Shown here piece by piece: positions 7,652 through 17,300 of a DNA stretch of 25,439 nt. Position numbers and translations under genes: made by a program. Position 1 is the stretch's first letter. Every line of letters starts with the position of its first letter. This stretch comes from JBBDYG01 sp040901765 (GTDB lineage: Bacteria; Planctomycetota; Planctomycetia; Pirellulales; Lacipirellulaceae), in contig JBBDYG010000070.1 of the NCBI GenBank assembly GCA_040901765.1, forward strand, positions 1-25,439, given 5' to 3'. Below the pieces are notes generated by a model that did no database searches, was not told the origin of the DNA, and saw nothing but the letters and a program-made list of their open reading frames with translations.

Positions 7652-8257
7652 TGTGTTTCAGCCGCACAGCAGGATGAGATAGAGCAGGCTCTCGGCCGGT
7701 TGGCGCAGCAAGACAAAGTGTTTCAGGACCGATTGGAGGCGGAACTCGAGCGCGAGGAGGATGGCCAGTTTATGGGACTGTTGGTGAAAAACCTCGTAAA
7801 CATCCAGGGGGACGAACGGGACATCATCATCCTGAGTATTTGCTACGGCCCGGCCGCTGACAGAAAAATGCGGATGAACTTCGGCCCGATCAACGTCAGC
7901 GGCGGCGAGAAGCGGTTGAACGTTGCTTTTTCGCGGGCGAAACGCCACATGGTCGTCGTCAGTTCCATGACGTTTGGGCACATTACGAATGACTTCAACG
8001 ACGGCGCAAACTGCTTGAAGAAGTATTTGCAGTACGCGGAAGCAGTTTCGTCTGGGAACGCCTCCGTTGCTCAACGCACGTTACAGGGTCTCTCTCGCTG
8101 GAGGCAGGATTCCTGTGCTACGTTACATGCGGGAGTTCGCGGTCGAAATCGCTATGCACGCGCGGCAAGCGGCGAAAGACCCTTCGCCGCCGAGTGTGCT
8201 GCCGATGCGGTCATCGCAGAACGAGATGGGAGCGCGTCGCGGGCGATAGCCGTTTGA
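7652..8257 (+). pseudogene. C-terminal stump of a superfamily 1 (DNA2/NAM7-type) helicase
   Basis: The frame opens at 7652, ten bases after the beta-helix stop, and reads VSAAQQDEIEQALGRL. It continues with KNLVNIQGDERDIIILSICYGP (helicase motif V region) and GGEKRLNVAFSRAKRHMVVVSS (motif VI, with the arginine finger). These are the last conserved blocks of AAA_12/UvrD-like-C helicases; the ATP-binding Walker motifs and everything upstream are absent. TTG 7700 is the first possible start but would give a non-functional fragment. After about QRTLQ (8085) the sequence turns Arg/Ala-rich and loses family character, so the 3' end is probably decayed too; a second plus-strand frame (8067-8249) overlaps there. 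I infer a gene relic left by a deletion or rearrangement. Confidence 0.75.
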
Positions 8258-8309
8258 AGTGCTGTACCCGCAATCAGTCCGGGTGAAGGCGCGTCAACGG
8301 GATTAAAAT

Positions 8310-8334
8310 CGACCGCGACCCTATTAAGCGGTCG
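8310..8334 (-). terminator. Possible weak terminator of the minus-strand gene
   Basis: CGACCGC and GCGGTCG form a 7-bp stem with an 11-base loop that includes the TAA stop of the minus-strand gene. On the minus strand the stem is followed by ATTTTAATC, a short and imperfect T run. The position fits a terminator; the weak T tract limits confidence. Confidence 0.35.
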
Positions 8335-8821
8335 GCGGGAGCTTGCGTCCCCGCCCGTTGGCGCCGGCAACTTCCTTGGCATGGCGACGTGCTGCGGCCA
8401 GCGTTGGCACGACCCCTGCGGCACATTGACTTGCCAACCAGTGCTCCAATTCTGCTCGTGTCAGTGCTGCCAACTGCTGCGCCCGGTGAGAGACTGACCC
8501 GGTGACATGGAGATCCCGTAAGTAGCGTGGTCCATTTGCAGCGTGCGAACGGTCCAACTTTTTTTTGCCCGTATATTGGTTGCCCGGTGCGGCCTTGGCG
8601 AGATCGGTTTTTGACAGTGCCGTCCCCAATTCGTGCTCCGCCCGGATCGTGAGGCACGCTGCGCAAAAGAGTGTTGCCTGCTCGCCGTTTGCGCGGCGGG
8701 CGTAGCTCCGCGCTGCCTCCGCCAAATCTCGTGCGTGCTTGATCTCCGAAACATTGCGCGCGGCGACGAGCGCCCTGCTAGCGCCGGCTACGAGTTCCGC
8801 CACCGATGGTCCAAAGTTCAT
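8324..8821 (-). CDS. Hypothetical protein of a phage/mobile-element-associated type
   Basis: From ATG 8821 this encodes 165 residues (a TTG at 8842 would add seven). The N-terminal part VSEIKHARDLAEAARSYARR, then CLTIRAEHELGTAL resembles small helical proteins of phages and integrated elements that carry 'EIKxIRDKAEAxRxYAK ... AxxIRLRAERRxGELL'. Those proteins are uncharacterised. The middle is basic and Gly/Asn-rich (KAAPGNQYTGKKK), followed by a part resembling a small DNA-binding or winged region (YLRDLHVTGSVSHRAQQLAALTRAELEHWL). The C-terminus is basic. It stands next to the helicase stump and points away from the giant gene. No partner gene is preserved, so its job cannot be inferred from context. 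Confidence 0.55.
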   Translation of the reverse strand: MNFGPSVAELVAGASRALVAARNVSEIKHARDLAEAARSYARRANGEQATLFCAACLTIRAEHELGTALSKTDLAKAAPGNQYTGKKKLDRSHAANGPRYLRDLHVTGSVSHRAQQLAALTRAELEHWLASQCAAGVVPTLAAARRHAKEVAGANGRGRKLPPTA

Positions 8822-8842
8822 AACAGGCAACTGGTTAGGCAA

Positions 8843-9109
8843 AAGTGTGTTTCGCGATCGAGCGAACTGAAGCGACGTTCGCCCCTCCCCCTATTAATCG
8901 AGATTGCGGGCACCCAGAGCCGTCGCTTCTCGAGGTTTTCCAAGAATTGTCAAAATTGTTGCTGGGTCTTGAAGTTCGTCCAAGTCAAAGCAATTGGCCG
9001 TGCCTAGCGCGGCAATTGGGCAGCTTAGGTTCGCCCCGCGGAGCGGTGATTGGGTCGCTTCGGTCAGTGGGTTTCTCGTGTTGCACGGGTCCGGAGCAGA
9101 TTTTTTTTC
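8843..9109. other. Intergenic stretch upstream of the giant gene
   Basis: No gene is supported here on either strand. The sequence lies between two divergent genes, so it should contain the minus-strand gene's promoter and the upstream control region of the giant gene. I see no strong operator-like repeat. Confidence 0.4.
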
Positions 9110-9137
9110 TTGCACTTCTCCCACTACCCGGTATAAC
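9110..9137 (+). promoter_or_regulatory. Candidate sigma-70-type promoter of the giant gene
   Basis: TTGCAC (9110-9115) and TATAAC (9132-9137) are separated by 16 bp, close to the consensus -35/-10 pair, and follow a run of eight T residues. Transcription would start near 9144, leaving a leader of about 140 bases before ATG 9287. Planctomycete promoters are not well defined, so this is a pattern match only. Confidence 0.4.
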
Positions 9138-9274
9138 TGCCACCTATCGGAATGTGGGCGTTTACGCCGGTGCGGCCAGCCACGCTCATCGTTCCGACCC
9201 ATCTCAGTGCCCGAGCTGACATCCTGCATGCGCCAGCAACCTGTCTGGCGCCAACCGCGAAACCTGCTACTTGC

Positions 9275-9280
9275 GAGGGA
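9275..9280 (+). promoter_or_regulatory. Ribosome binding site of the giant gene
   Basis: GAGGGA lies six bases before ATG 9287. It favours 9287 over ATG 9152 in the same frame, whose 45-residue extension has no protein-family character and lies within the probable leader. Confidence 0.6.
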
Positions 9281-9286
9281 TCCGCA

Positions 9287-11173
9287 ATGCGTCGTCTTCC
9301 CATCTCTTGGACCACGACTCTCACGCAGCTTGGCTTCCGGCGGAAGCGAAAAAAGAGCCACCGCAATAGCTGGCGGACGCGCCGTTCGCTCTTCGAGTCG
9401 CTTGAGGAGCGGCGGATGCTTTCGGTGACTCCGTCAGGGGAGCCATTGCAGTACGAGGCGATCGCAACTGCGAGCGCCCTGGGCGGCAACGCGATGACCG
9501 AAACGCGCGTCGAGTTTTTGTTGCTCAACGAATCGGACCTCCCGTCGGACCAGTTCCGCGTCACCACTGAATATGGCAGCGACGGCGCTCCACGCGCAGT
9601 TATTTCGCTCCGCGACGGGCTGGAGGAGATCGACGACTCGCTCCACACCTTGCAGCTCGAGCTGCGTGTCGGCGAGGTGGTTCTCCAGCGGCAGACGGTG
9701 CTGATCGACATTGAGTCGGCAGAGTTCCGTGAGCAGTTTTTAGAGGGGCGCGTGCAACAGGCCCGCCGCGATGCGTCGGCCGGGGAACTAGAGCAGATCG
9801 CAACGTGGCGTTCTCAACTAGATTCCGGCATGGAGGAAGAGGACGAACTGCTGCTCGCTGAGTTGACGACCGAGCACATCGCCACTGCGACCGGCGTTAT
9901 CGAGAATGAGCCGGAGCCCTCCGTCGCAAGCCTTAAGTCCGACATTTACGCGGAGCTTGCCGATCGAGTTGAAGTTGCGAAATCGGAGTTGCAGGCGGCG
10001 AGCGACTCCGAGAGCTTCGCGGAAGCCCAGTATAGTGTCGCTAAACTTGGCCGGTCGGCGCTTCTGCTGGCGGACCGTCTGGCGGCCGACTTGGCCAGCG
10101 AGAACCCGAACGTCGTCGCGGCGGCGGCGGAACTGCGGGATCAGTTAGCGGACGTCAAAGATCATTACTACACGCTGTTTGCGGGGCTCGGCATTGATCA
10201 TGTCATGTCGCAGACCGTGAGTGACGACGGCTGGCAGGAGTTCGTGCTGGCGTTTGTGGAGACCGGTTCATTCGCCGCCAATGCCTACCTGCAGATCGAA
10301 CTAGGGACGCAGCAAGCGATGGTGCAGGCGACGCTCGAGAAGGGAGGCGTTAGTAGTTCGGCCAGCGGAGCGGCGTTGACCATGGGGCTGGACGATGCCG
10401 ACATCTTCGATACGTACGTGCATTCGAGTCAGGAATTAGCTTACGGCACAAGTGCAGCTCTACAAGTCCAAGGCTCGAGCTCTAGTGACTCGAAGCACAC
10501 CCTTCTGAAGGTCGATCTTTCAACCTTGGCCGATCAGGTCGAACTACCTCAAACGGCAACGCTCAATCTCTTCGCTACGAACTCTACCATTGCGAACGAT
10601 ACGACGCACGTCCTCTCGGCCCATTGGGATACGTGGGCTTGGGACGCGGACCGCAACTGGCCTGAAGATACGTTTAAATGGGACGGCTATGAGTCCGAGT
10701 TGGACGGTGGGTTTGGAAACGCGCTCGATACGTGGGACGCGGTGCCGGGAACCAACGCCGTGGACATCACCCAGGCGGTACAGCGAGCCTTGCTATTTGG
10801 CGACAGCAATCTGAGCGGCGGCTTGGACAGCACTAACGTTCGCGGCAAGGCCCTGGGAGACATCGAAGCCTTTTACACCGCCGTGCGATATTGGGACCAT
10901 TACGTTTCCGACAACGAAGCAAACGAGCTTGTGCCACAAGGGCTTGTTTACCGGAACGACGGCAACTGGGACGGCCAGGTAACCGTCGCCGATCAGGCTT
11001 ACTTCTTTGGGCGCCACGGCATCGATGAAGGCAATTACAATCTGGACGGCTCCGTGAACGGCTCCGATTACTCGATTTGGTCGGCGAACCTCGGGCGCTC
11101 GGTCGAACGTTACACGCAAGGCGATGGCGATTTCGACGGCGTGGTCACCCAGGCCGACTATTCCGTTTGGTGA
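9287..11173 (+). CDS. Giant surface protein, 5' part (truncated by insertion)
   Basis: This frame gives 628 residues. Residues 1-35 are very basic, then FESLEERRML (36-45), the N-terminal motif shared by many secreted planctomycete proteins. Residues ~100-330 are helical and Glu/Ala-rich (for example KSDIYAELADRVEVAKSELQAA), probably coiled coil. Residues ~363-505 resemble a DNRLRE-type beta domain (ALTMGLDDADIFDTYVHSS ... LLKVDLSTL ... AVDITQAVQRALLFGD). Residues ~505-628 are dockerin/EF-hand repeats: a degenerate one, then DGNWDGQVTVAD, NYNLDGSVNGSD and DGDFDGVVTQAD with the DxNxDGxVxxxD ligand pattern. The frame ends at DYSVW because the next three bases, TGA, are the first bases of the MITE-like element. 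Without the element it would continue QNNQQPTMS into the 14-kb frame downstream. A secreted, cell-surface location is expected; as it stands the product lacks all downstream domains. Confidence 0.85.
   Translation: MRRLPISWTTTLTQLGFRRKRKKSHRNSWRTRRSLFESLEERRMLSVTPSGEPLQYEAIATASALGGNAMTETRVEFLLLNESDLPSDQFRVTTEYGSDGAPRAVISLRDGLEEIDDSLHTLQLELRVGEVVLQRQTVLIDIESAEFREQFLEGRVQQARRDASAGELEQIATWRSQLDSGMEEEDELLLAELTTEHIATATGVIENEPEPSVASLKSDIYAELADRVEVAKSELQAASDSESFAEAQYSVAKLGRSALLLADRLAADLASENPNVVAAAAELRDQLADVKDHYYTLFAGLGIDHVMSQTVSDDGWQEFVLAFVETGSFAANAYLQIELGTQQAMVQATLEKGGVSSSASGAALTMGLDDADIFDTYVHSSQELAYGTSAALQVQGSSSSDSKHTLLKVDLSTLADQVELPQTATLNLFATNSTIANDTTHVLSAHWDTWAWDADRNWPEDTFKWDGYESELDGGFGNALDTWDAVPGTNAVDITQAVQRALLFGDSNLSGGLDSTNVRGKALGDIEAFYTAVRYWDHYVSDNEANELVPQGLVYRNDGNWDGQVTVADQAYFFGRHGIDEGNYNLDGSVNGSDYSIWSANLGRSVERYTQGDGDFDGVVTQADYSVW
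11163..11170. repeat. Target-site duplication, left copy
   Basis: CCGTTTGG directly precedes the left inverted repeat and is identical to 11333-11340. It encodes the end of the last EF-hand helix start (S-V-W). Confidence 0.85.
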
Positions 11174-11195
11174 TGTCAAACTTCAAATGCGACAA
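11171..11195 (+). repeat. Left terminal inverted repeat of the MITE
   Basis: Twenty-five bases pairing with 11308-11332 at 22 positions. The central 15 bases TCAAACTTCAAATGC are identical in both arms. The first codon-sized triplet, TGA, stops the upstream reading frame. Confidence 0.85.
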
Positions 11196-11307
11196 CTTTG
11201 AGGCTGAGTCGCGGGCTGATTTTCGAAGCTGCTAGCAGTTCGGCTCTAGAATTTTCGGGGAATCGTGAACAAACGTCGAAAACCCCTTCAAATCCAGGGC
11301 GTTTGGC

Positions 11308-11332
11308 TTGTTGCATTTGAAGTTTGAACTCA
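11308..11332 (-). repeat. Right terminal inverted repeat of the MITE
   Basis: Reverse-complement partner of 11171-11195. The downstream reading frame is open through this arm back to a TGA at 11266, and TTG codons at 11308, 11311 and 11317 are the only upstream start options before ATG 11362. Confidence 0.85.
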
Positions 11333-11340
11333 CCGTTTGG
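11333..11340. repeat. Target-site duplication, right copy
   Basis: Second copy of CCGTTTGG, directly after the right inverted repeat; identical to 11163-11170. Confidence 0.85.
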
Positions 11341-11361
11341 CAGAACAACCAGCAGCCGACC

Positions 11362-14300
11362 ATGTCGGTGAAGTCTCCTCAACTTACGTTACGGATCTCG
11401 ACGGTCGATCCCGAGGAAACAGAGTCAGTCAACTATGCCTCCACCGAAAGCGCGAACAATAAGCCGACAATCTCGTTCGACTACGACGCCCAGCTACAGA
11501 TTACCGAGTTCGTCGGCGTCGATTCAGTGCTGCGTGTGAAGTACCGTATCCTGCACGAATCCGCTGTAAATCCGCAACTCACCATTTATCAAGTGATCGA
11601 CGGCGTGCGTCACGCAATCGCGACGCCTAGCGTGCAGTCGACCGTCGGACCCCACACGGTTTGGATCACGCCCGATGCGCTATCGAACCCTACTGGCGAC
11701 TACACGCTGATCGCCGAATTCTCCGCGGACGATGTGGCGACCGTGGAGCGGGTCTTTTCCGGCGGAGCCTTTCGGGACGATTCCGACGCGTGGCACGTAC
11801 ACGGCGGTCGCGGAGCGAACACCGTTCAGTTCGACTCGGGCGACCTCACGATGGGCGGCGACTTTGACGTTGTGCAACACAACCTCGAGGGAGACACAGA
11901 TACGGCCTACGTGCGCACCGCCGGGCAAACCGACAAGATCGAACTCATCGACGTCGGCGGCACCTACTGGTTTTCCGGCGGCCTCGGCAACGATACCTAC
12001 ATCGTTCGCGACTCACTACTTCATAATCTCGACATCACTCTGCAAGATAACGGCGGCCTCGATACGCTCAACCTCAAGACCGCCAGCGGTCATTGGGCAG
12101 GTGTTAATCTCGATCTGGGCGCGACCGACAAGCAAACCGTGGCGACGGATGGGAATATCGACTTGGCGGTAACGTTCATAACGCCCAACGCCATTGACGT
12201 TGTGACCGAAATTCTCACTTCGGCCGTTACCGGTCGCGGCTATGGACTACCGATCTTGGTGGGATCCTTGACCGATCTCTATGGCGCGTATGCCGCCGAC
12301 CAGTTCAGCCTGCGCGAAGCGCTCTACCTGGCGAATCAAATCCCGGCTGCCAATTCCATCGCGTTCGATGCCACACTTTTCGCCGCTGGACCGGCCACAA
12401 TTGCGCTAGCAGGTCAGAAACTCGGAATCAGCAGCAGCGTGACGATTAATGGCCCCGGCGCCGATCTGCTAGCCATCAGTGGCGGAGGAGCGACTCGTGT
12501 CTTTGAAGTCGCGTACAACCAGGACTTCACAATCTCGGGAATGTCCATTATCGATGGCAATGCGGCAGACGAGAGCGGACCCGACAGTCGAGGTGGCGCA
12601 ATTTACAACATTGGTGGGCGTCTGACTTTCGAGGGGGTGGAATTCCGAGGTAACACTGCCGGCACCAATGGGGGAGTCCTTTATTCCGTTGGGGGCTCGC
12701 TCACCATCCGTAACTGCACCTTCCACGACAACGACGCCGATACCGGAGGTGCGATCTACACCAATTCCGGCGCACTTTCTACGCCAACCAAAATCACCAA
12801 CAGCACGTTTTCCCGCAACCAAAGTATCGGCGCAGGCGGTGCGATCTACGTCAGTGGGGGTGCCTATGTTGAATTCGTCAACGACACCGTGACGGACAAC
12901 ACGAGCGGTGGACCGGCAGGCGGAATCTACGCCAGCATCGCACTTCCACGCATCACCCTGCACAACACAATCGTCGCCGGCAACACCGGTAGCGGAGGAG
13001 TTGCAAGTGACCTCGGTGTTAATGGTTTCACCACCGCCAGCTCCTACAATCTAATCGGGGTCTCGGCCAGCAGCGCGGTTATCGGAAACAACAATCAAAT
13101 TATCGGCAGTGCCGATCTAGGCTTGGCTCCCTTGGGAGATTACGGCGGCCCGACGAAGACCCACGCCCCGCTGCCCGACAGCCCCGCGATTGACGCGGCA
13201 AGCGCGTCCGTAGCGATGAACTACGGACTGCTGCTCGATCAGCGCGGCGCGGGATACTCGCGCGAGATCAACTCGCACGTCGACATTGGCGCGACCGAAG
13301 CGCATGTGATTGACGACGAAGGAGTGGTGGTCATTTACGGCACCAGCCACGCAGATGACATCGCTATCTCGGCCACCGACATGACGAGCAGCACGCTGGG
13401 AACGATCCCGATCGACATCGCCGGCGCAACGAGCCTGACGATCTATGGCTGGGAGGGGGATGACAAAATCAAGGTAAACCCGGCAGTCGAGATTGATGCG
13501 ATCCTTTGGGGCGGTGCCGGCGATGACACCCTTCACGGAGGCAGCGGTGACGATTATTTGATCGGTGGGGACGGAGATGATCGACTGTACGGCGGCAAAG
13601 GCGACGACGAACTCTCCGGCGAGGCGGGAGATGATTATCTCTTCGGCGGAGAAGGTATCGACACTCTAAGTGGCGGCTCGGATGCAGACGTACTGTTCGG
13701 CCAAGAAGGTGACGACGAGTTCTCCGGCGGCGACGGCGACGATATAATCTACGGAGGTTCTGGCGATGACGCGATTCATGGTAACGCCGACAACGACCAA
13801 CTGTTCGGCGGCGAGGGGAACGACGATATTCACGGTGACTCTGGAAACGACCTCCTCGACGGGGGCGCGGGCACCGATTCGCTTGAAGGTGGCAACGACG
13901 ACGACACGTACGCCTTCGGCCCTCACGACGCGATATCACATACGATCGTTGACATTCACGGCAGCAACGTCTTGGACTTTTCGCAGGCCGGGTCGGCCGT
14001 CACCGCGACGCTTGGCGCCCAAGCGACGTACGTCGCGGCCGCGATCGTGTTGACGGGCGCCACTATTGGCCGCGTGATCGGCAGTGAACACGATGACGAA
14101 TTAACGGCACCAACCTATGGCGTGATTCTCGAAGGCCGTGGCGGCGACGATCGGTTGATCGGCGGCGCCGGCAAAGACAGCTTGCTTGGCGGCGCCGGCA
14201 ATGATTTTCTCCATGCCGGACCTGGGGACGACGAGCTGTTGGGCGGTGTCGGCGACGACACGTATATCTTTGAGTTCGATGACGTGCCGGAACTGGACAT

Positions 14301-17300
14301 CGCAGACATTGCGGGCAGCAACACGCTCGACTTCTCGCTAGTGCAAACCAGCGTGGTGGTCCAGTTGGGGGTCAATGCCGTCTTCGATGACGCAGATATC
14401 GATCTTGTCGGCGTCCGGATCGGCCGAGTCATCGGCAGTGAATTCAACGACACGCTCATTGGCGATGCAGGTGATAACGAGCTTTCCGGCGGAGCCGGCA
14501 ACGACACGCTAATCGGCGGCGGTGGGTCCGACATCCTCCTCGGCGAGGCCGGATTCGATCAGCTCGAGGTGATCGACAACGCCGACACGTCGTCAGGCTA
14601 TACCGAAACCAGCCAGGGTCAGGACGTTTGGGAAAGCACGGCGGACGACCTCGGCTTCAACCGCGGCCAGCGCTACAGCGACGCCGACAACGCAAACGTT
14701 AACACAACGTGGACCTTCGCGGACTTGCCTGCCGGCGATTACGAAGTCTACGTCACGTGGACTCCCGAATCGGCTGAGGCTCTCGGCATGGCGAATATCG
14801 CGACAAACGCCCAGTACTCGATCAACAGCGTCAATCAATCGACGGTCAACCAGTCGCAGCTTCCTGATGGGCCACTCGTCGAGGGACGTCATTGGCAGCA
14901 TTTGGGCGACCTGGTCACGCTGACCGAAACAGGAGACATCCAAGTCGAGCTGAGCAGTGTGGCTGATGGCCGGGTTTATGCGGATGCGGTGCGCATTGTC
15001 CGCCACTTTGAGCCCGCAACGGTCATCGTCACATCAGGAAGCTCGACGGTAGGCGCCCAGACTGATCTGTCACTTACTTTGGGCGTCGATCAGACAGCCG
15101 TCGGCGAGTGGAATTATTCTCTCATGGGCAATGCGCCGGACAGCGTAGTTCTGGTGGGGAATGCGCTCACTTGGGATGCGGATGACCGTCCGGAAGGGCA
15201 ATTTAGGCTTTCTGTGCGCGCTGTAGACTCTGGCGCGCCGGAACGAGTTGCCTATTGGTCTGAGTTGGTCACTCTGGGTGACCCGGAAGAACAAAATGAG
15301 AACGCACCCGATTTGACGATTACGCTTAACAGCATCGAAGTCACAGCGCCGGTTGAAATAGACGAGCATCAGTTATTGGAATTCCTTCTCGAAGGAGACG
15401 ACGAAGAAACTGATCCGAGCAATCTGAGATACTCGCTGGGTCCGGGCGCTCCCGCCAGCGCAGAGATCGTTTACGACAACGGCGACCACTACTTCCGCTG
15501 GACGCCCACCGAGGACCAGGACGGCGAGTACGACATCGCAGTTCGCGTCACCGACAGCGGTAATCCGCCCCTGCGGACGACGAAGGTCATTCACGTCACG
15601 GTGAACGAGGTCAACGCACCCCCGGTCATTGACGCGGCACAATTGCGATTGAAATACGACACGGGAACCTACTATGACGACGAGATCACGGCTGATCCAA
15701 CGATTGTCGGCGTTGTCACCAACGACAACGGCTTCGAATTCGTCGAAATCGAAGTGGATTATGGCTACACTAGCCCGAATTTTGCAGCCGACGGCGTCGT
15801 AGAGGTGCGGGTGTCGGATGACGATCCCACCCGCGGCGAGTTTGTCATTGTCCCGTCACGCCTGCAGTTGCCCCTTGAAACGCTAATAATAATTGGCGTG
15901 CGAGCACGCGAGTGGGATCCGGCGACGAACGGTTATGTTTACTCAGACGTTGAACACATCGACATCACGCCCGACCTCGAGGAGAACGACCCGCCCGTAA
16001 TTGTTAACATCGTCCCGTCTGCCGAGGGTACCATTCCGACGATTACCCACCCGAAGCTGACTGGTACTGTCACCAACGATGGTCCTGTGGAAGGTTTGAC
16101 GGTGCTTTTCTACACTGAAGACTATTTTTCGAATCCAAGCCGCACATCGGTTGGCTCGGTCGTGACAGACGCTGACGGAGATTTTGAATTTGTTCCCACC
16201 GGCCTGACCGCTGGCACTTCTCCTACCCTCTACACCTACTACGCCGTCGCTGAAGAGCGAACTCCGCTGATGGCGCCAGGAATCTCAATGCGATCGGCAG
16301 AAGATGCCAGCGACTTCGCATTTTACTTGGCAGAGAACAAAGCACCCATAATCAACTCGCTCGAACTGCAATCTGACACGGGCGCAGATGACGACGACAA
16401 CGAAACTTCCAATCCAATGATCACCGGTCAAGTCAGTAATCCGTATGGAAGTGTCGCCGGCATTACAATTGAGTTCGATGAGGACGGAACCCCAACTACG
16501 GTCGAGGGAATTGCTGTTACCGACGCCAATGGCCAGTTCACTTATCTTCCCACCAGCGTCATCGAAGACGACGAGCCATTCACGATCAATGCCCGTGCGG
16601 TAGAGTGGGACGCCTACCGGCAGATTCTCTTGCCTGGAGAGTGGCTGGAATCGGAAGGTCCGGGCACGGAGCCGCTGACGTTCACGCTGTCCGCGACAGA
16701 GAACGCGCCTCCAACGCTCGGCCTCCTTTCACTGAAATACGGCGACGAAGTAAGCCCAGTCGCCGACCCCACGATTATAGGTGCGTTGGCTGCAAACGAT
16801 AACGGCGACTACTTGGGAGGGATCCTCGTTCTGTTCTCACTCAACGGCGCGGACCCGGAAACAGATCGCCTGACCGACATCATCGGCATGACGATGACCG
16901 ACGCGGAGGGCAACTTCGAGTTTACGCCGGTCGGTCTGCCGTTCGGCGAGGAAGTAACGATTTATGCGCAAGCCGTTGAATGGGACGCCGACGCCTGGGA
17001 TCCAGAAGGAGAGGAACCCGCGGGTTTGGCCAGTGGTGTGCAGGCACAAGAGCTTATCCTCTCCGATTCGCCTCTCGCGGCTGACGAGGATTTTGGCTTC
17101 ACGCTGGCTTACGATACCGGCGAGTATAACGACGACGATGTGACCGCCGATCCCACAGTGAAAGGGACGATCATCTACGCCGGCGATATGTCCGACGTAG
17201 TCGTCGAGCTCGACTACGGCGGCGACTACACTATCGACGCCACGATCACGCCCAATGCCGACGGTACGTTTTCTCACACGCCACTAGGACTTGTAGGCCT

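Larger units (their letters stand above)
11171..11332. mobile_element. MITE-like element inserted in the giant gene (162 bp)
   Basis: The ends are 25-bp inverted repeats: 11171-11195 starts TGATGTCAAACTTCAAATGC; the reverse complement of 11308-11332 starts TGAGTTCAAACTTCAAATGC. They match at 22 of 25 positions. An identical 8-bp sequence, CCGTTTGG, flanks both ends. The interior (11196-11307) has no meaningful open frame and no transposase, so it must be mobilised in trans. Excising it with one flanking copy (170 bp in all) joins the upstream frame to the downstream frame in phase and restores a dockerin-like sequence. An 8-bp duplication is made by several families (IS66, IS256, ISL3, IS1595 among them); the TGA...TCA ends do not let me choose. 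No other copy occurs in this window. Confidence 0.88.

Noticed and set aside
7700..8257. Annotating the helicase fragment as a complete small gene
   Set aside because: It has only the last two helicase motifs, no ribosome binding site, and a frame open upstream of the TTG with more family sequence.
9152..9286. Upstream start (ATG 9152) for the giant gene
   Set aside because: The extension has no family character, sits within the likely transcript leader, and ATG 9287 has a GAGGGA at the right distance followed by a typical basic N-terminus.
11168..11340. Geometry like ribosomal bypassing: TGG take-off codon followed by TGA, and a matching TGG before the resumed frame
   Set aside because: The matching codons are simply part of the 8-bp target-site duplication, and the inverted repeats explain the gap as a transposon insertion. 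There is no evidence for the special take-off/landing signals bypassing needs.
13469..13939. Minus-strand open frames across the RTX repeats
   Set aside because: Their Arg-rich repetitive translation is the antisense image of the Gly/Asp nonapeptides.
13510..14571. Periodic short repeats considered as a CRISPR array
   Set aside because: The 27-bp period is the codon length of RTX nonapeptides, is in frame, and has no unique spacers.
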